From NCBI RefSeq assembly GCF_000687165.1, contig NZ_JMKU01000011.1:124001-188000 (forward strand): a stretch of 64,000 bases of DNA, written 5' to 3'. The position numbers were made by a program, and so were the translations under genes. This DNA is from Paracidovorax oryzae ATCC 19882 (GTDB taxonomy: Bacteria > Pseudomonadota > Gammaproteobacteria > Burkholderiales > Burkholderiaceae_C). Positions 19,637 to 27,326 of the stretch are shown here, one piece after another. The notes under the pieces are model-generated. The model saw only the letters and a program-made list of their open reading frames with translations, was not told the origin of the DNA and ran no database searches. Within the stretch, counting starts at the first letter, position 1. Every line of letters begins with the position of its first letter.

Positions 19637-21291
19637 GTGAGCCTTCCAACACCCCGCAGCCGGGCGAGCCGGCGGTGGCCCGCCGGAGCTGGCCGATCTC
19701 GCTGGTCTGGCTGGTGCCGATCGTGGCCGCGTTGGTCGGGCTGTCCATGCTGGTGCATGCCTGGATGTCGGCCGGGACGGACATCCAGGTGCGCTTCGAC
19801 ACCGCCGCGGGCCTGGAAGCGGGCAAGACCGCGGTCAAGTACAAGGACGTGACCGTTGGTGCGGTCACCGCCATTGCCCTGAGCGATGATGGTTCGCACG
19901 TGGTGGCCACCGTGTCCCTGGACAAGAGCGCCACAAAGCTGACCCGCAGGGACACCCGGTTCTGGGTCGTGCGGCCGCGCATCGGTGCCGGCGGCGTCTC
20001 CGGTTTCGACACCTTGCTCTCGGGTGCCTACATTGCCGCCGATGCTGGTCACGAAGAGCAGACCGCCAAGTCCTTCGTCGGCCTGGAAACGCCACCCACC
20101 GTGGTCAGCGACACTCCCGGCAAGTCCTTCGTGCTGCATACCGAGGACCTGGGATCGCTGGGCATCGGTTCGCCGCTGTACTACCGCCGCATCCAGGTCG
20201 GGCAGGTAGCCGGCTACCAGCTCGCAGAGGACGGCAAGACCGTGCGTGTGCAGGTGTTCGTCAATGCTCCCTACGACCGCTTCGTGACCACCGATACGCG
20301 GTTCTGGAACGCCAGCGGCGTGGACATCTCGCTGGGCGCGGACGGGCTCAAGCTCAAGACCCAGTCGGTTTCCACCATCGTCTCCGGCGGCGTCGCCTTC
20401 GGCGCGCCATCGGGTAGCCAGGCCGCAGTGGCCGCGGAAAACGCCGAGTTCACGCTGGCCCAGGACGAGCAGACGGCACTGGCGCCGCCGGACGGCCCGG
20501 CGCAGTACATCCGCCTGCGTTTCGAGCAGTCGCTGCGCGGGCTCGCGGTGGGCGCGCCGGTGCAGCTCTCCGGCGTGGACTTGGGACGAGTGGTGTCCAT
20601 GGAGCTGGACTACGATCCGGGCAGACACAGCTTCCCGACCGAGGTCGGCATCGTCGTCTATCCGCAGCGGCTGGGTCGCGTGCTGCAGCGCCCGCCGAAG
20701 ATGGATGGCGGCTCGCAGGAGCAAGCTGCACAGCTGCTGCACGGCATGGTCGAGCACGGCCTGCGCGCGCAGGCGCGCTCGGGCAACCTGCTGACCGGCC
20801 AGCTCTACATCTCGCTGGACTTCGTGCCCAATGCGCCGAAGGTGGCGTTCGACCCCAAGGCGCGGCCTCTGACCCTGCCGACCATCGGCAGCAGCTTCGA
20901 CCGGCTGCAGGAGCAGATGGCGAGCATCGTGGGCAAGATCGACAAGATCCCGCTGGACTCGATCGGCCGCAACCTGGACGCGACGCTGGCCGACCTGGAC
21001 CGCATGCTCAAGCAGGTCAACGGCCAGGTGCTGCCGCAGACCACGCAGACGCTGCAACAGGCGAGCCAGGCCTTCAGCACGGCCCAGGGGATGTTGGCCG
21101 ATGACGCGCCGCTCCAGCAAAACCTCGGGCTGACCTTGGAGGAATTGCGCCGCAGCGCTCGCTCGCTGCGCACACTGACCGATTTGCTGGGTGAACAGCC
21201 GGAAGCGCTGCTGCGAGGGCGCCGTGCCGACGATGTGCGCACACTCCCGCCAGCGCCAACTCCCGCGAAGGGTTCCAAGGAGTCCCGATGA
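19633..21291 (+). CDS. pqiB: PqiB, MCE-domain intermembrane lipid-transport protein
   Basis: Periplasmic protein of 552 residues anchored by one N-terminal helix (ISLVWLVPIVAALVGLSML). Three MCE (MlaD) domains follow, beginning near residues 45 (DIQVRFDTAAGLEAGKTAVKY), 160 (FVLHTEDLGSLGIGSPLYYR) and 290 (IRLRFEQSLRGLAVGAPVQL). Then comes a long coiled-coil region (about 415-530, LDATLADLDRMLKQVNGQVL) that in PqiB forms the needle spanning the periplasm. Length matches PqiB rather than the seven-MCE YebT. It overlaps genes on both sides by ATGA. Confidence 0.93.
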   Translation: MSEPSNTPQPGEPAVARRSWPISLVWLVPIVAALVGLSMLVHAWMSAGTDIQVRFDTAAGLEAGKTAVKYKDVTVGAVTAIALSDDGSHVVATVSLDKSATKLTRRDTRFWVVRPRIGAGGVSGFDTLLSGAYIAADAGHEEQTAKSFVGLETPPTVVSDTPGKSFVLHTEDLGSLGIGSPLYYRRIQVGQVAGYQLAEDGKTVRVQVFVNAPYDRFVTTDTRFWNASGVDISLGADGLKLKTQSVSTIVSGGVAFGAPSGSQAAVAAENAEFTLAQDEQTALAPPDGPAQYIRLRFEQSLRGLAVGAPVQLSGVDLGRVVSMELDYDPGRHSFPTEVGIVVYPQRLGRVLQRPPKMDGGSQEQAAQLLHGMVEHGLRAQARSGNLLTGQLYISLDFVPNAPKVAFDPKARPLTLPTIGSSFDRLQEQMASIVGKIDKIPLDSIGRNLDATLADLDRMLKQVNGQVLPQTTQTLQQASQAFSTAQGMLADDAPLQQNLGLTLEELRRSARSLRTLTDLLGEQPEALLRGRRADDVRTLPPAPTPAKGSKESR

Positions 21292-21893
21292 AGACCAGGC
21301 CTGTGTTGTTCCCTGTCCTGCTCGCCGCCGTGCTGGGCTTGGGCGGCTGCGCGTCCGCGCCCGTGCGCTACTACACGCTGGTGGCGCCGGCTGCCAGTAA
21401 CGGCGCGGCGACCGCTTCGTATCAGATCGAGGTGCTCCCTGTGGGCATACCGGAGGCACTGGATCGACCAGGGCTGGTGGTGCGCCAGGGCGAGGCGGGA
21501 GTCGCGGTTCTCGACCGCGAGCGTTGGGCCGGGCCGCTGGGGGAAGAGGTGCGCCGCGCCTTGTCGGCACGACTCGCCGTGCTCCTGGGCGCGCAGGATG
21601 TGTCGGGCCTGGCGCGAGCGCCCGGCCAGCCCGTCGTGCGGGTCAAGGTCGAGATCCGCCGCCTGGATGCCTGGCTCGGCCGGCAGGTGGACATGGACGC
21701 GGATTGGAGCATGGGCTTCGCCAGTTCGCCACAGCAGCGCACGGTCTGCCGCAGCCGCCTGAGCCAGAGTGCGCCGGCGGGCGACGTCGAAGCACTGGCG
21801 ACGGCCTGCCAGCAACTGCTGAACTCGCTGGCGCAAAGAATCGCGCACGCAGTGCAGTCACATGGCGGAGAGAACGACGCCGATTGCACCTGA
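21288..21893 (+). CDS. pqiC: PqiC, outer-membrane lipoprotein of the Pqi system
   Basis: Lipoprotein of 201 residues with signal peptide and lipobox LGGC (Cys near residue 21). The mature part begins ASAPVRYYTLVAP, the start typical of the ABC-transport auxiliary lipoprotein / PqiC family, and continues with the conserved RPGLVVRQG and DRERWAGPLGEEVRRAL. It would sit at the outer membrane and receive the PqiB needle. The start overlaps the pqiB stop by 4 bp. It is the last gene of the operon; a microsatellite follows 15 bp after the stop. Confidence 0.92.
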   Translation: MKTRPVLFPVLLAAVLGLGGCASAPVRYYTLVAPAASNGAATASYQIEVLPVGIPEALDRPGLVVRQGEAGVAVLDRERWAGPLGEEVRRALSARLAVLLGAQDVSGLARAPGQPVVRVKVEIRRLDAWLGRQVDMDADWSMGFASSPQQRTVCRSRLSQSAPAGDVEALATACQQLLNSLAQRIAHAVQSHGGENDADCT

Positions 21894-21908
21894 CCTTCAC
21901 CGCCTATC

Positions 21909-21938
21909 GTTGTTGTTGTTGTTGTTGTTGTTGTTGTT
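21909..21938. repeat. (GTT)10 trinucleotide microsatellite
   Basis: Ten perfect tandem copies of GTT (AAC on the other strand) lie in noncoding DNA just after pqiC and before a transposase remnant. Such tracts can change length by replication slippage. A frame on the minus strand would read it as polyasparagine, but nothing supports that frame as a gene. Confidence 0.97.
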
Positions 21939-21954
21939 CGCGTAGCGCGGAGGG

Positions 21955-22146
21955 GGCGCAACCTCAGCGGCGGAGGATATGGATAGGTCGGCATCGCTGG
22001 GCGGTGGAGAGAGAGAGCATGGATGGCTCGCAGGCTTGGGCAAGCTGCGCATCCGCTTCAAGAGGCGGCTGGACATCCACGAAGCGCTGTTGAAACCGGC
22101 TGCAGCCGCTCTTAATAACCTCGTTGCTGGATCGGATAATCTTTGA
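21955..22146 (+). pseudogene. IS5-type transposase C-terminal remnant, frameshifted
   Basis: One frame gives GRHRWAVERE and, after a shift at the GAGAGAGAGA tract near 22010, the next gives HGWLAGLGKLRIRFKRRLDIH followed by EALLKPAAAAL. Together these match the end of IS5-group DDE transposases (GRHRWVVERTHAW... GKLRIRFERRLDIH), including the catalytic Glu region of VERT. The rest of the transposase and clear terminal inverted repeats are absent. It ends at TGA 22144-22146. The remaining part of the 381 bp pqiC-to-chemoreceptor gap, 22147-22274, holds the next promoter and nothing else recognised. Confidence 0.65.
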
Positions 22147-22274
22147 CGTGTCGAGCACAAGAGGTGCACTGTAGAAACCCTGCAAAAGCGCGTGTTGCAG
22201 TCGATTCGATTCCAAATTGAAAAATGCGCTGCCTCGATGACGCAAAGAATTAAATGTTTCATGGGAGGTCTGTC

Positions 22275-23882
22275 ATGGTTCTATCAAATTGGCCCCTGGC
22301 TCGCCGGCTTTCTCTGGCATTTGCTGGCGTGATCGTGATTTTCCTCACCGTGATCGGCGTGGCGATCAAGAGCCAGAACGAGCTCAAGAAAGCGGATGAG
22401 ATGAATCAGCACACCTATTTGGTGCTGGGCGTCGGGCAGGAGATGCTGCAGAGCATGGTGAACATGGAAACGGGCGCGCGAGGTTTCCTGCTGGCCGGGG
22501 AGGAGCGATTTCTCGAGCCCTGGACCACCGGCATCAAGAGCTTCGATGCCGCCTGGAACAAGGCAAAATCCCTGACTTCCGATAATCCGGCGCAGCAAAA
22601 GCGCCTGGAGGATATGCGAGCCCGGAAGGCAGAGTTCGTTTTTATTGTCGAGAAGATGCAAGGGCTGCGCAGGGAGGTCAATGGCGGCGCAGTTTCCTGG
22701 GAGGATTTCCTGGCCGAGTTCAGGAAAGGTCTCGATAAAGCTGCCATGGATGGATTCCGTGCGCTCGAAGGGGATTTCAGCAAAATGGAGAGGGACCTGC
22801 TCGCGGTTCGCTCCGCCGCATTGGACGGTGCCCGGCGCACGACCTTGATGCTCGAGTTCGGCGGGTCGGCCTTGGCGGTGGTCATGGCGACTTTCCTGGG
22901 GATGTGGGTCATCCGGTCGATCACCAGGCCGGTTTCCCAGGCCCTCGGTGTCGCGCAGGCGGTGGCGGACGGCGACCTGACGACGCGCATCGACGTTGCC
23001 GCCCGCGACGAGGTCGGCACCCTGCTGCTGAGTCTCAAATCCATGAACGACTCGCTGGCCCATGTTGTCACGCGGGTACGGGAGGGCAGCGAATCGGTGG
23101 CTGCCGCCAGTACCCAGATCGCCCAGGGAAATTCCGACCTGTCGGCCCGAACGGAGCGGCAGGCGAGTGCCCTGCAGCAAACGGCCGCATCGATGGAGCA
23201 GCTGGGCTCGACCGTCAAGCAGAATGCCGACCATGCCCGCCAGGCCAACCAGTTCGCCCAGGAGGCCAGCGTGGTGGCGACCCGTGGGGGCGAGGTCGTG
23301 TCGCAGGTGGTGCAGACGATGAAGGGCATCAGCGAGAGCTCACGCAAGATCGCCGACATCATCAACGTCATCGATGGCATTGCATTCCAGACCAACATCC
23401 TCGCGCTGAATGCGGCGGTGGAGGCGGCCCGTGCGGGTGAGCAGGGCCGTGGTTTCGCGGTAGTGGCGGGAGAGGTGCGCAGCTTGGCCGTGCGAAGTGC
23501 CGAGGCGGCCAAGGAAATCAAGAATCTCATCGACACCAGCGTCGCGCGCGTCGAAATGGGCGAACAACTTGCGGACCGGGCTGGCACCACCATGGGGGAG
23601 GTGGTCGGCAGCATTCGCCGGGTGACCGAGATCATGCGCGAAATCAGTGCCGCCAGCGGGGAGCAGAGCGCTGGCGTCAACCAGGTCGGCGAAGCCGTCA
23701 TACAGATGGACCAGGTCACCCAGCAGAACGCCGCGCTGGTCGAGGAAATCGCAGCCGCAGCCGCCAGTCTCAGGGCGCAGGCGCAAGACCTGGTGCAGGC
23801 GGTCGGCATCTTCAAGCTGGGGCAGGCGGTGGCTGCGGGCCAGGCTGTCTTTTCGGGCACCGACCGAGCGCTGGTGCCATAG
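22275..23882 (+). CDS. Methyl-accepting chemotaxis protein with CHASE3 sensor
   Basis: Transmembrane chemoreceptor of 535 residues. Helix one (about 10-32) precedes a periplasmic four-helix CHASE3 domain (about 38-185) with the typical NMETGARGFLLAGEERFLEPW. Helix two is near 193-213, and HAMP (RSITRPVSQALGVAQAVADGD) follows. The signalling domain has [21 protein letters not shown] and AALVEEIAAAAASL. There is no C-terminal CheR-binding pentapeptide. The start ATG 22275 has GGGAGG 7 bases upstream. It stands alone in its transcription unit, just outside the acquired segment to its left. Confidence 0.92.
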   Translation: MVLSNWPLARRLSLAFAGVIVIFLTVIGVAIKSQNELKKADEMNQHTYLVLGVGQEMLQSMVNMETGARGFLLAGEERFLEPWTTGIKSFDAAWNKAKSLTSDNPAQQKRLEDMRARKAEFVFIVEKMQGLRREVNGGAVSWEDFLAEFRKGLDKAAMDGFRALEGDFSKMERDLLAVRSAALDGARRTTLMLEFGGSALAVVMATFLGMWVIRSITRPVSQALGVAQAVADGDLTTRIDVAARDEVGTLLLSLKSMNDSLAHVVTRVREGSESVAAASTQIAQGNSDLSARTERQASALQQTAASMEQLGSTVKQNADHARQANQFAQEASVVATRGGEVVSQVVQTMKGISESSRKIADIINVIDGIAFQTNILALNAAVEAARAGEQGRGFAVVAGEVRSLAVRSAEAAKEIKNLIDTSVARVEMGEQLADRAGTTMGEVVGSIRRVTEIMREISAASGEQSAGVNQVGEAVIQMDQVTQQNAALVEEIAAAAASLRAQAQDLVQAVGIFKLGQAVAAGQAVFSGTDRALVP

Positions 23883-24097
23883 AGCGAACGGACTGCACCG
23901 AGATATGCCAAAGCGATTTGCTCGTTCCACCCACCATTCCACTTGCCATATCCGCGAAATCGCGTTTGACGAGTCACCTGCGTTGCATCCGCGGCGTCGA
24001 CAGGGGCTTGTCATCAAACGCCGAGCAGGGGCGGTTACGCTTTGTCAAACTGTCGCATTGCATTTTGTCGATTCGGCTGCACTGGCGAATCGTCCCA

Positions 24098-24787
24098 ATG
24101 CCCCTGCCTCCTTGCTCGCGCCTTCATCCGGCAGGCCATGCGCTCGTCGTCGATGACCATCCACTCGTCGCACGCGGCATGGCCGATTTTCTAGGCCAGC
24201 ACCCTGCTATCGCCGAAACCTGCCATGCCTTCGATGGGGCCAGCGCACTGCGCATCGTGGCCACGCAGGGGCCGCCCATGCTGGCCCTCGTGGATTTCTG
24301 GCTCGCCGAGGGCGCCGCGACTTCCTTCATCGCCAGCCTCCTGGCCATGTCTCCCGCAACCCGTGTGCTGGTGACGAGCGCGGACCAGCACCCGGCGATT
24401 GCCTTGAAGGCCCGTGCAAGCGGTGCCCACGGGTTCGTCCACAAGCGCGAAGCGCCCGACACCTACCTTGCGGCCGTGACCGCGGTGCTGGGCGGCCGGG
24501 TCTGGTTCGATACGGACGCGGCTGCATTGCATCCACGGTCGCCGGCCCGGTCCACGGCGCCCCGCGAGATCCACCTGGCGCCTGCCGACATCGGCCTGAC
24601 GCCGCGGCAGGGGGAAATCCTCGCACTCGTCCTGGACGGTCTGCAGAACAAGCCAATTGCCTCCGCGCTGCACCTCTCGGAGCACACCGTCAAAGAACAC
24701 CTCACGGCGATCCTGCAGAAGCTCCAGGCCCGCAACCGGGTGGAACTCATCGCCAAGCTGCGCGGTGTTCGCATCGATGGCGCTTGA
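24098..24787 (+). CDS. NarL/FixJ-type response regulator (orphan)
   Basis: DNA-binding response regulator of 229 residues. The receiver domain (about 12-125) has the acidic pair in HALVVDDHPLVARGM, the likely phosphorylation Asp in LALVDFWLAEGA (about residue 64) and Lys in GFVHKREAP. The C-terminal LuxR-type HTH (LTPRQGEILALVLDGLQNKPIA, SEHTVKEHL) is complete. No histidine kinase gene is adjacent, so its partner is elsewhere or it uses a hybrid kinase. Start ATG 24098 (MPLPPC) was chosen just before the receiver fold; the frame is open 60 codons upstream. Regulatory target unknown. Confidence 0.88.
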   Translation: MPLPPCSRLHPAGHALVVDDHPLVARGMADFLGQHPAIAETCHAFDGASALRIVATQGPPMLALVDFWLAEGAATSFIASLLAMSPATRVLVTSADQHPAIALKARASGAHGFVHKREAPDTYLAAVTAVLGGRVWFDTDAAALHPRSPARSTAPREIHLAPADIGLTPRQGEILALVLDGLQNKPIASALHLSEHTVKEHLTAILQKLQARNRVELIAKLRGVRIDGA

Positions 24788-24790
24788 ACT

Positions 24791-24818
24791 GCCGGTGCGG
24801 CGGCAGGTGCCGACCGGC
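24791..24818. terminator. Inverted repeat at convergent gene ends (possible terminator)
   Basis: GCCGGT at 24791-24796 pairs with ACCGGC at 24813-24818, with GC-rich, partly self-complementary sequence between. It lies between the stop of the response regulator gene (24787) and the convergent DUF4189 gene. There is no strong T-run, so a terminator role is inferred from position. Confidence 0.3.
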
Positions 24819-25309
24819 TAATATTTCACGAAGTAGGGATCGGTGCACTCGGCGAACACGACGGCGCAGTTTGCCCTGCCGCTGTCCTGGCAGTCCTTGA
24901 GGGCCCGGGCGCCGGCGACTTCCTTGTTCTTTCCCGTGTTCGTGAAAACGCCACGCTGGGCGTTAGAGCCAGAGACGGCAATGCACTGGTTGAAGAACGT
25001 CGCGTCCACCTTGCAGTCGGATGCGCCCTGGGCCTGGCACCTTTTCAGGGCATCCTGGCGCGCGTCTTCTTCCGAGTCCTTGCCTTTGGAGGACCAGGCT
25101 CCGCCCGCCTGGTTAGAGCTGACGAGGGCCCCCCAGGTTTTCACCCAGTGGCCTGTCGGCCGCGGAGGCGCGCTGTCGCCGCTGTCGCCGCTCGGACCAC
25201 AACGCGCGCTGCCCGCGGCCACGCCGGAGGGGCATGCGGTCTGGGCGTGCAGGCTCGAAACCGCGATAAATACAGTGAGAAGCAGGGGGACGGACGTACG
25301 GAACTTCAT
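24818..25309 (-). CDS. Exported DUF4189-type protein
   Basis: Secreted protein of about 163 residues with a signal peptide (MKFRTSVPLLLTVFIAVSSLHAQ). The mature part has a WGALVSSNQAGGAWSSKGKDSEEDA start, six or more cysteines and a regular pattern (CQAQGASDCKVDATFFNQC, CQDSGRANCAVVFAECTDP) typical of DUF4189 proteins, probably disulfide-bonded in the periplasm or outside. Function of the family is not established. The next gene on the same strand, 17 bp away, also encodes an exported small protein, so they may be cotranscribed. MQMKF at 25315 is an alternative start. Confidence 0.8.
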   Translation of the reverse strand: MKFRTSVPLLLTVFIAVSSLHAQTACPSGVAAGSARCGPSGDSGDSAPPRPTGHWVKTWGALVSSNQAGGAWSSKGKDSEEDARQDALKRCQAQGASDCKVDATFFNQCIAVSGSNAQRGVFTNTGKNKEVAGARALKDCQDSGRANCAVVFAECTDPYFVKY

Positions 25310-25326
25310 TTGCATGCTTTCCTATC

Positions 25327-25668
25327 TCAGTCCGGCTTGCCTGCACCGGGTACGGGAAGCTGGCACTGGGGGCTGCCTGCCTGCACATGATTGGCTTTCG
25401 CCTTGGCCTGCACTTCCTTGAACCCCTCGGCGTAGAGGGTGTCGAAGGTCGCCTGGGAGACGCCGTCCGCAAGGTAGAGCCGGCGCGCCTTTTCCTTGTG
25501 CGCATTGATCTGGGCCTGGTTGAGCTTGCCGCACACGAACGCCATCGCGGCGGCTTCGCCGGTGGACTTGATCGCCTCCTTGTTGAATTCGCTGGTACCC
25601 TGCGCTTGCGCCAGCGGTACACAGGCGATCGTGAACAAGGCCATCAGGATGGGGGAGAAGCGGGGCAT
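25327..25668 (-). CDS. Small exported protein of unknown function
   Basis: Product of 113 residues with a clear signal peptide (MPRFSPILMALFTIACVPLAQAQ, cleavage after AQA). The mature part is about 90 residues with two cysteines and a helical KLNQAQINAHKEKARRLYLAD stretch. I do not recognise a family. It lies upstream of, and on the same strand as, the DUF4189 gene (17 bp gap) and is divergent from another exported-protein gene. Start 25668 was chosen because the signal peptide begins there; the open frame further upstream carries no such signal. Confidence 0.65.
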   Translation of the reverse strand: MPRFSPILMALFTIACVPLAQAQGTSEFNKEAIKSTGEAAAMAFVCGKLNQAQINAHKEKARRLYLADGVSQATFDTLYAEGFKEVQAKAKANHVQAGSPQCQLPVPGAGKPD

Positions 25669-25940
25669 CTGCGATTCCTCGGTGAACAGGTTGCGATAGG
25701 GCTGTACAAGCCGGATCCAGGGGGCGGCGCTGCAAAGCACATGCTGCTGGAAGCTGGGCATTAGAACCCGGGTGCTGGATGTGGATGCAACCAGATTCAA
25801 CAGGGATCCACCACGTGCTCGGGCAACCTCGGCATGCCTGTCGCTACCCCAGGGAACACGGTCTTATCATGGCGCAAGACCTGCCGGCCCGCTACCGAAG
25901 ATTCCATGCCGCAACAGGCAATTTCTCTGCGAAGACCTTG

Positions 25941-26768
25941 ATGACCCTGTCACCCCATCGCTTTCCCAGGCCGACGGTACCGCGGATGCTTGCATCGGTC
26001 ATTCTGCTGTTTGCCATGTCCTGTTCGACCTGTGCGGGTGGTGCCTCTGCGCAGCCGGCGGGCCATCTGCAGCCTCCAGAGCGCCCGTCGCCATCCGGAA
26101 ACGGTGCGTTGCAGCCGGGTGAGTACATGACGGAGCGGGGCTGGGGACGTCTTTTGATCAGGAGCGAGAAAGGCGAGATGACGTTTTCGCTCGAAAGCAC
26201 CACGGGTGACAGCCTGTGCTCGCTCGATGGGCCCATCGACGGCGGCCAGGGCGTTGCCATGCAGGACGGCAGGCGTTCTTCCTGCATGGTGGGCTTCGGC
26301 CACAGCGCGCAGGGCATCGATGTGAAGGCCGCTACGCCTGCCGAGTGCAGGGATTTTTGTGGCTACAACGGAAGTTTCGCAGGGCGTTATATGCGGGTGA
26401 AGGAGGGTTGCGGCAGGGATGAAGTCGATCGCACGCGTGCCGCGTTCCAGCGTCTCTATGACCGCAGGAATTTCAAGGCGGCCCTCGCCACCCTGTCTCC
26501 TGTGCTGGAGAGCTGTTCGGTGACCCTGGACTGGGAAGACGAGGGGGCCGTTCGCAACGACCTGGCCATCACGCAGTACCGCAACGGACTTCATGCGCAA
26601 TGCCTGGCGACGCTCGCCAAATATGCAGGGGATGCCGCAAAGGACGATGATGCGGCGGTGGATGGCTGGGCGCCTGCACTGGCGGAGCGCTACCTGGAGA
26701 TCGTGCGCGCGGCCCGGACGAACATTGGCCTGTGCCGCAAAGGGGCGACGCGTACGAGTCCCGGCTGA
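25941..26768 (+). CDS. Exported cysteine-rich protein of unknown function
   Basis: Product of about 275 residues with an N-terminal signal (MLASVILLFAMSCSTCAGGASA, starting at 25986); a start at 25941 adds 15 residues and neither has a strong ribosome site. The first mature half (PGEYMTERGWGRLLIRSEKG, CSLDGPIDGG, ECRDFCGYNGSFAGRYMRV) is beta-rich with several cysteines and recalls periplasmic inhibitor-like folds. The second half (residues about 160-260) is helical with a TPR-like YDRRNFKAALATLSPVL segment. No named family was recognised. It is divergent from the two exported-protein genes to its left. Confidence 0.65.
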   Translation: MTLSPHRFPRPTVPRMLASVILLFAMSCSTCAGGASAQPAGHLQPPERPSPSGNGALQPGEYMTERGWGRLLIRSEKGEMTFSLESTTGDSLCSLDGPIDGGQGVAMQDGRRSSCMVGFGHSAQGIDVKAATPAECRDFCGYNGSFAGRYMRVKEGCGRDEVDRTRAAFQRLYDRRNFKAALATLSPVLESCSVTLDWEDEGAVRNDLAITQYRNGLHAQCLATLAKYAGDAAKDDDAAVDGWAPALAERYLEIVRAARTNIGLCRKGATRTSPG

Positions 26769-26894
26769 ACGCTCTAGAATCCGCTCCCGAAAATCGCCTG
26801 TCCAAGGGCGCCCTCTTCGCGGCGCTCGTCGGGCATGTCCTGTGCGGCGCCCTGTCGAGGGCCCGTGCAGCCAAGGAAGCAGTCCCCCCTGACA

Positions 26895-27275
26895 ATGGTT
26901 CGCCGGATCGTCATCGTCTTCATGCTCTTGCTGCTGCCGCTCCAATGGACGGCAGCGCAGTTCCATGAGTCGGCCTCGTCTGCCGGGTCCGTGGCGGCGG
27001 GGTACGCCTCGGCCCAGAAGAAAGCCGCCGATGAGGCGGAAGGCATCCACTTTTCCGAAGACCGGGGCGTTCCCTGCCCATTCCACAACGTCGCCCAGCC
27101 TTCGTCGATCGGCGATGTGCCGAACCCGCGGTGCCCCGTGCAGCAGGCCTCGAATGCGTGGGTCGTTCCCAGGCATCTCCGGCACCGGGGCACCGGTGCC
27201 GCCAACGATATCGAGCGCCCCAAGTGGTCCTTCCACGCTCCATCGACGGTGGACTGCGGGGGAATGATCACCTGA
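26895..27275 (+). CDS. czcI: CzcI-like small exported protein of the metal-efflux operon
   Basis: Product of 126 residues with a signal peptide (MVRRIVIVFMLLLLPLQWTAAQ) closely like CzcI proteins that precede czcC in metal-resistance operons. The mature region contains His and Cys residues (FHESAS, GVPCPFHN, RCPVQ) that could bind metal. CzcI proteins are thought to modulate czc expression, but the mechanism is not settled. Start ATG 26895 begins the signal peptide. The stop codon TGA 27273-27275 precedes czcC by 51 bp if czcC starts at GTG 27327. Confidence 0.7.
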   Translation: MVRRIVIVFMLLLLPLQWTAAQFHESASSAGSVAAGYASAQKKAADEAEGIHFSEDRGVPCPFHNVAQPSSIGDVPNPRCPVQQASNAWVVPRHLRHRGTGAANDIERPKWSFHAPSTVDCGGMIT

Positions 27276-27326
27276 TTGACTGCGCCCCTGCGGTCCACCG
27301 AAGTTTTCATCACTTCGGAGACCCAG

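Noticed and set aside
21897-22262. Minus-strand frame encoding a polyasparagine stretch
   Set aside because: It exists only because the (GTT)10 repeat reads as AAC on the other strand; no family similarity, and it overlaps the transposase remnant.
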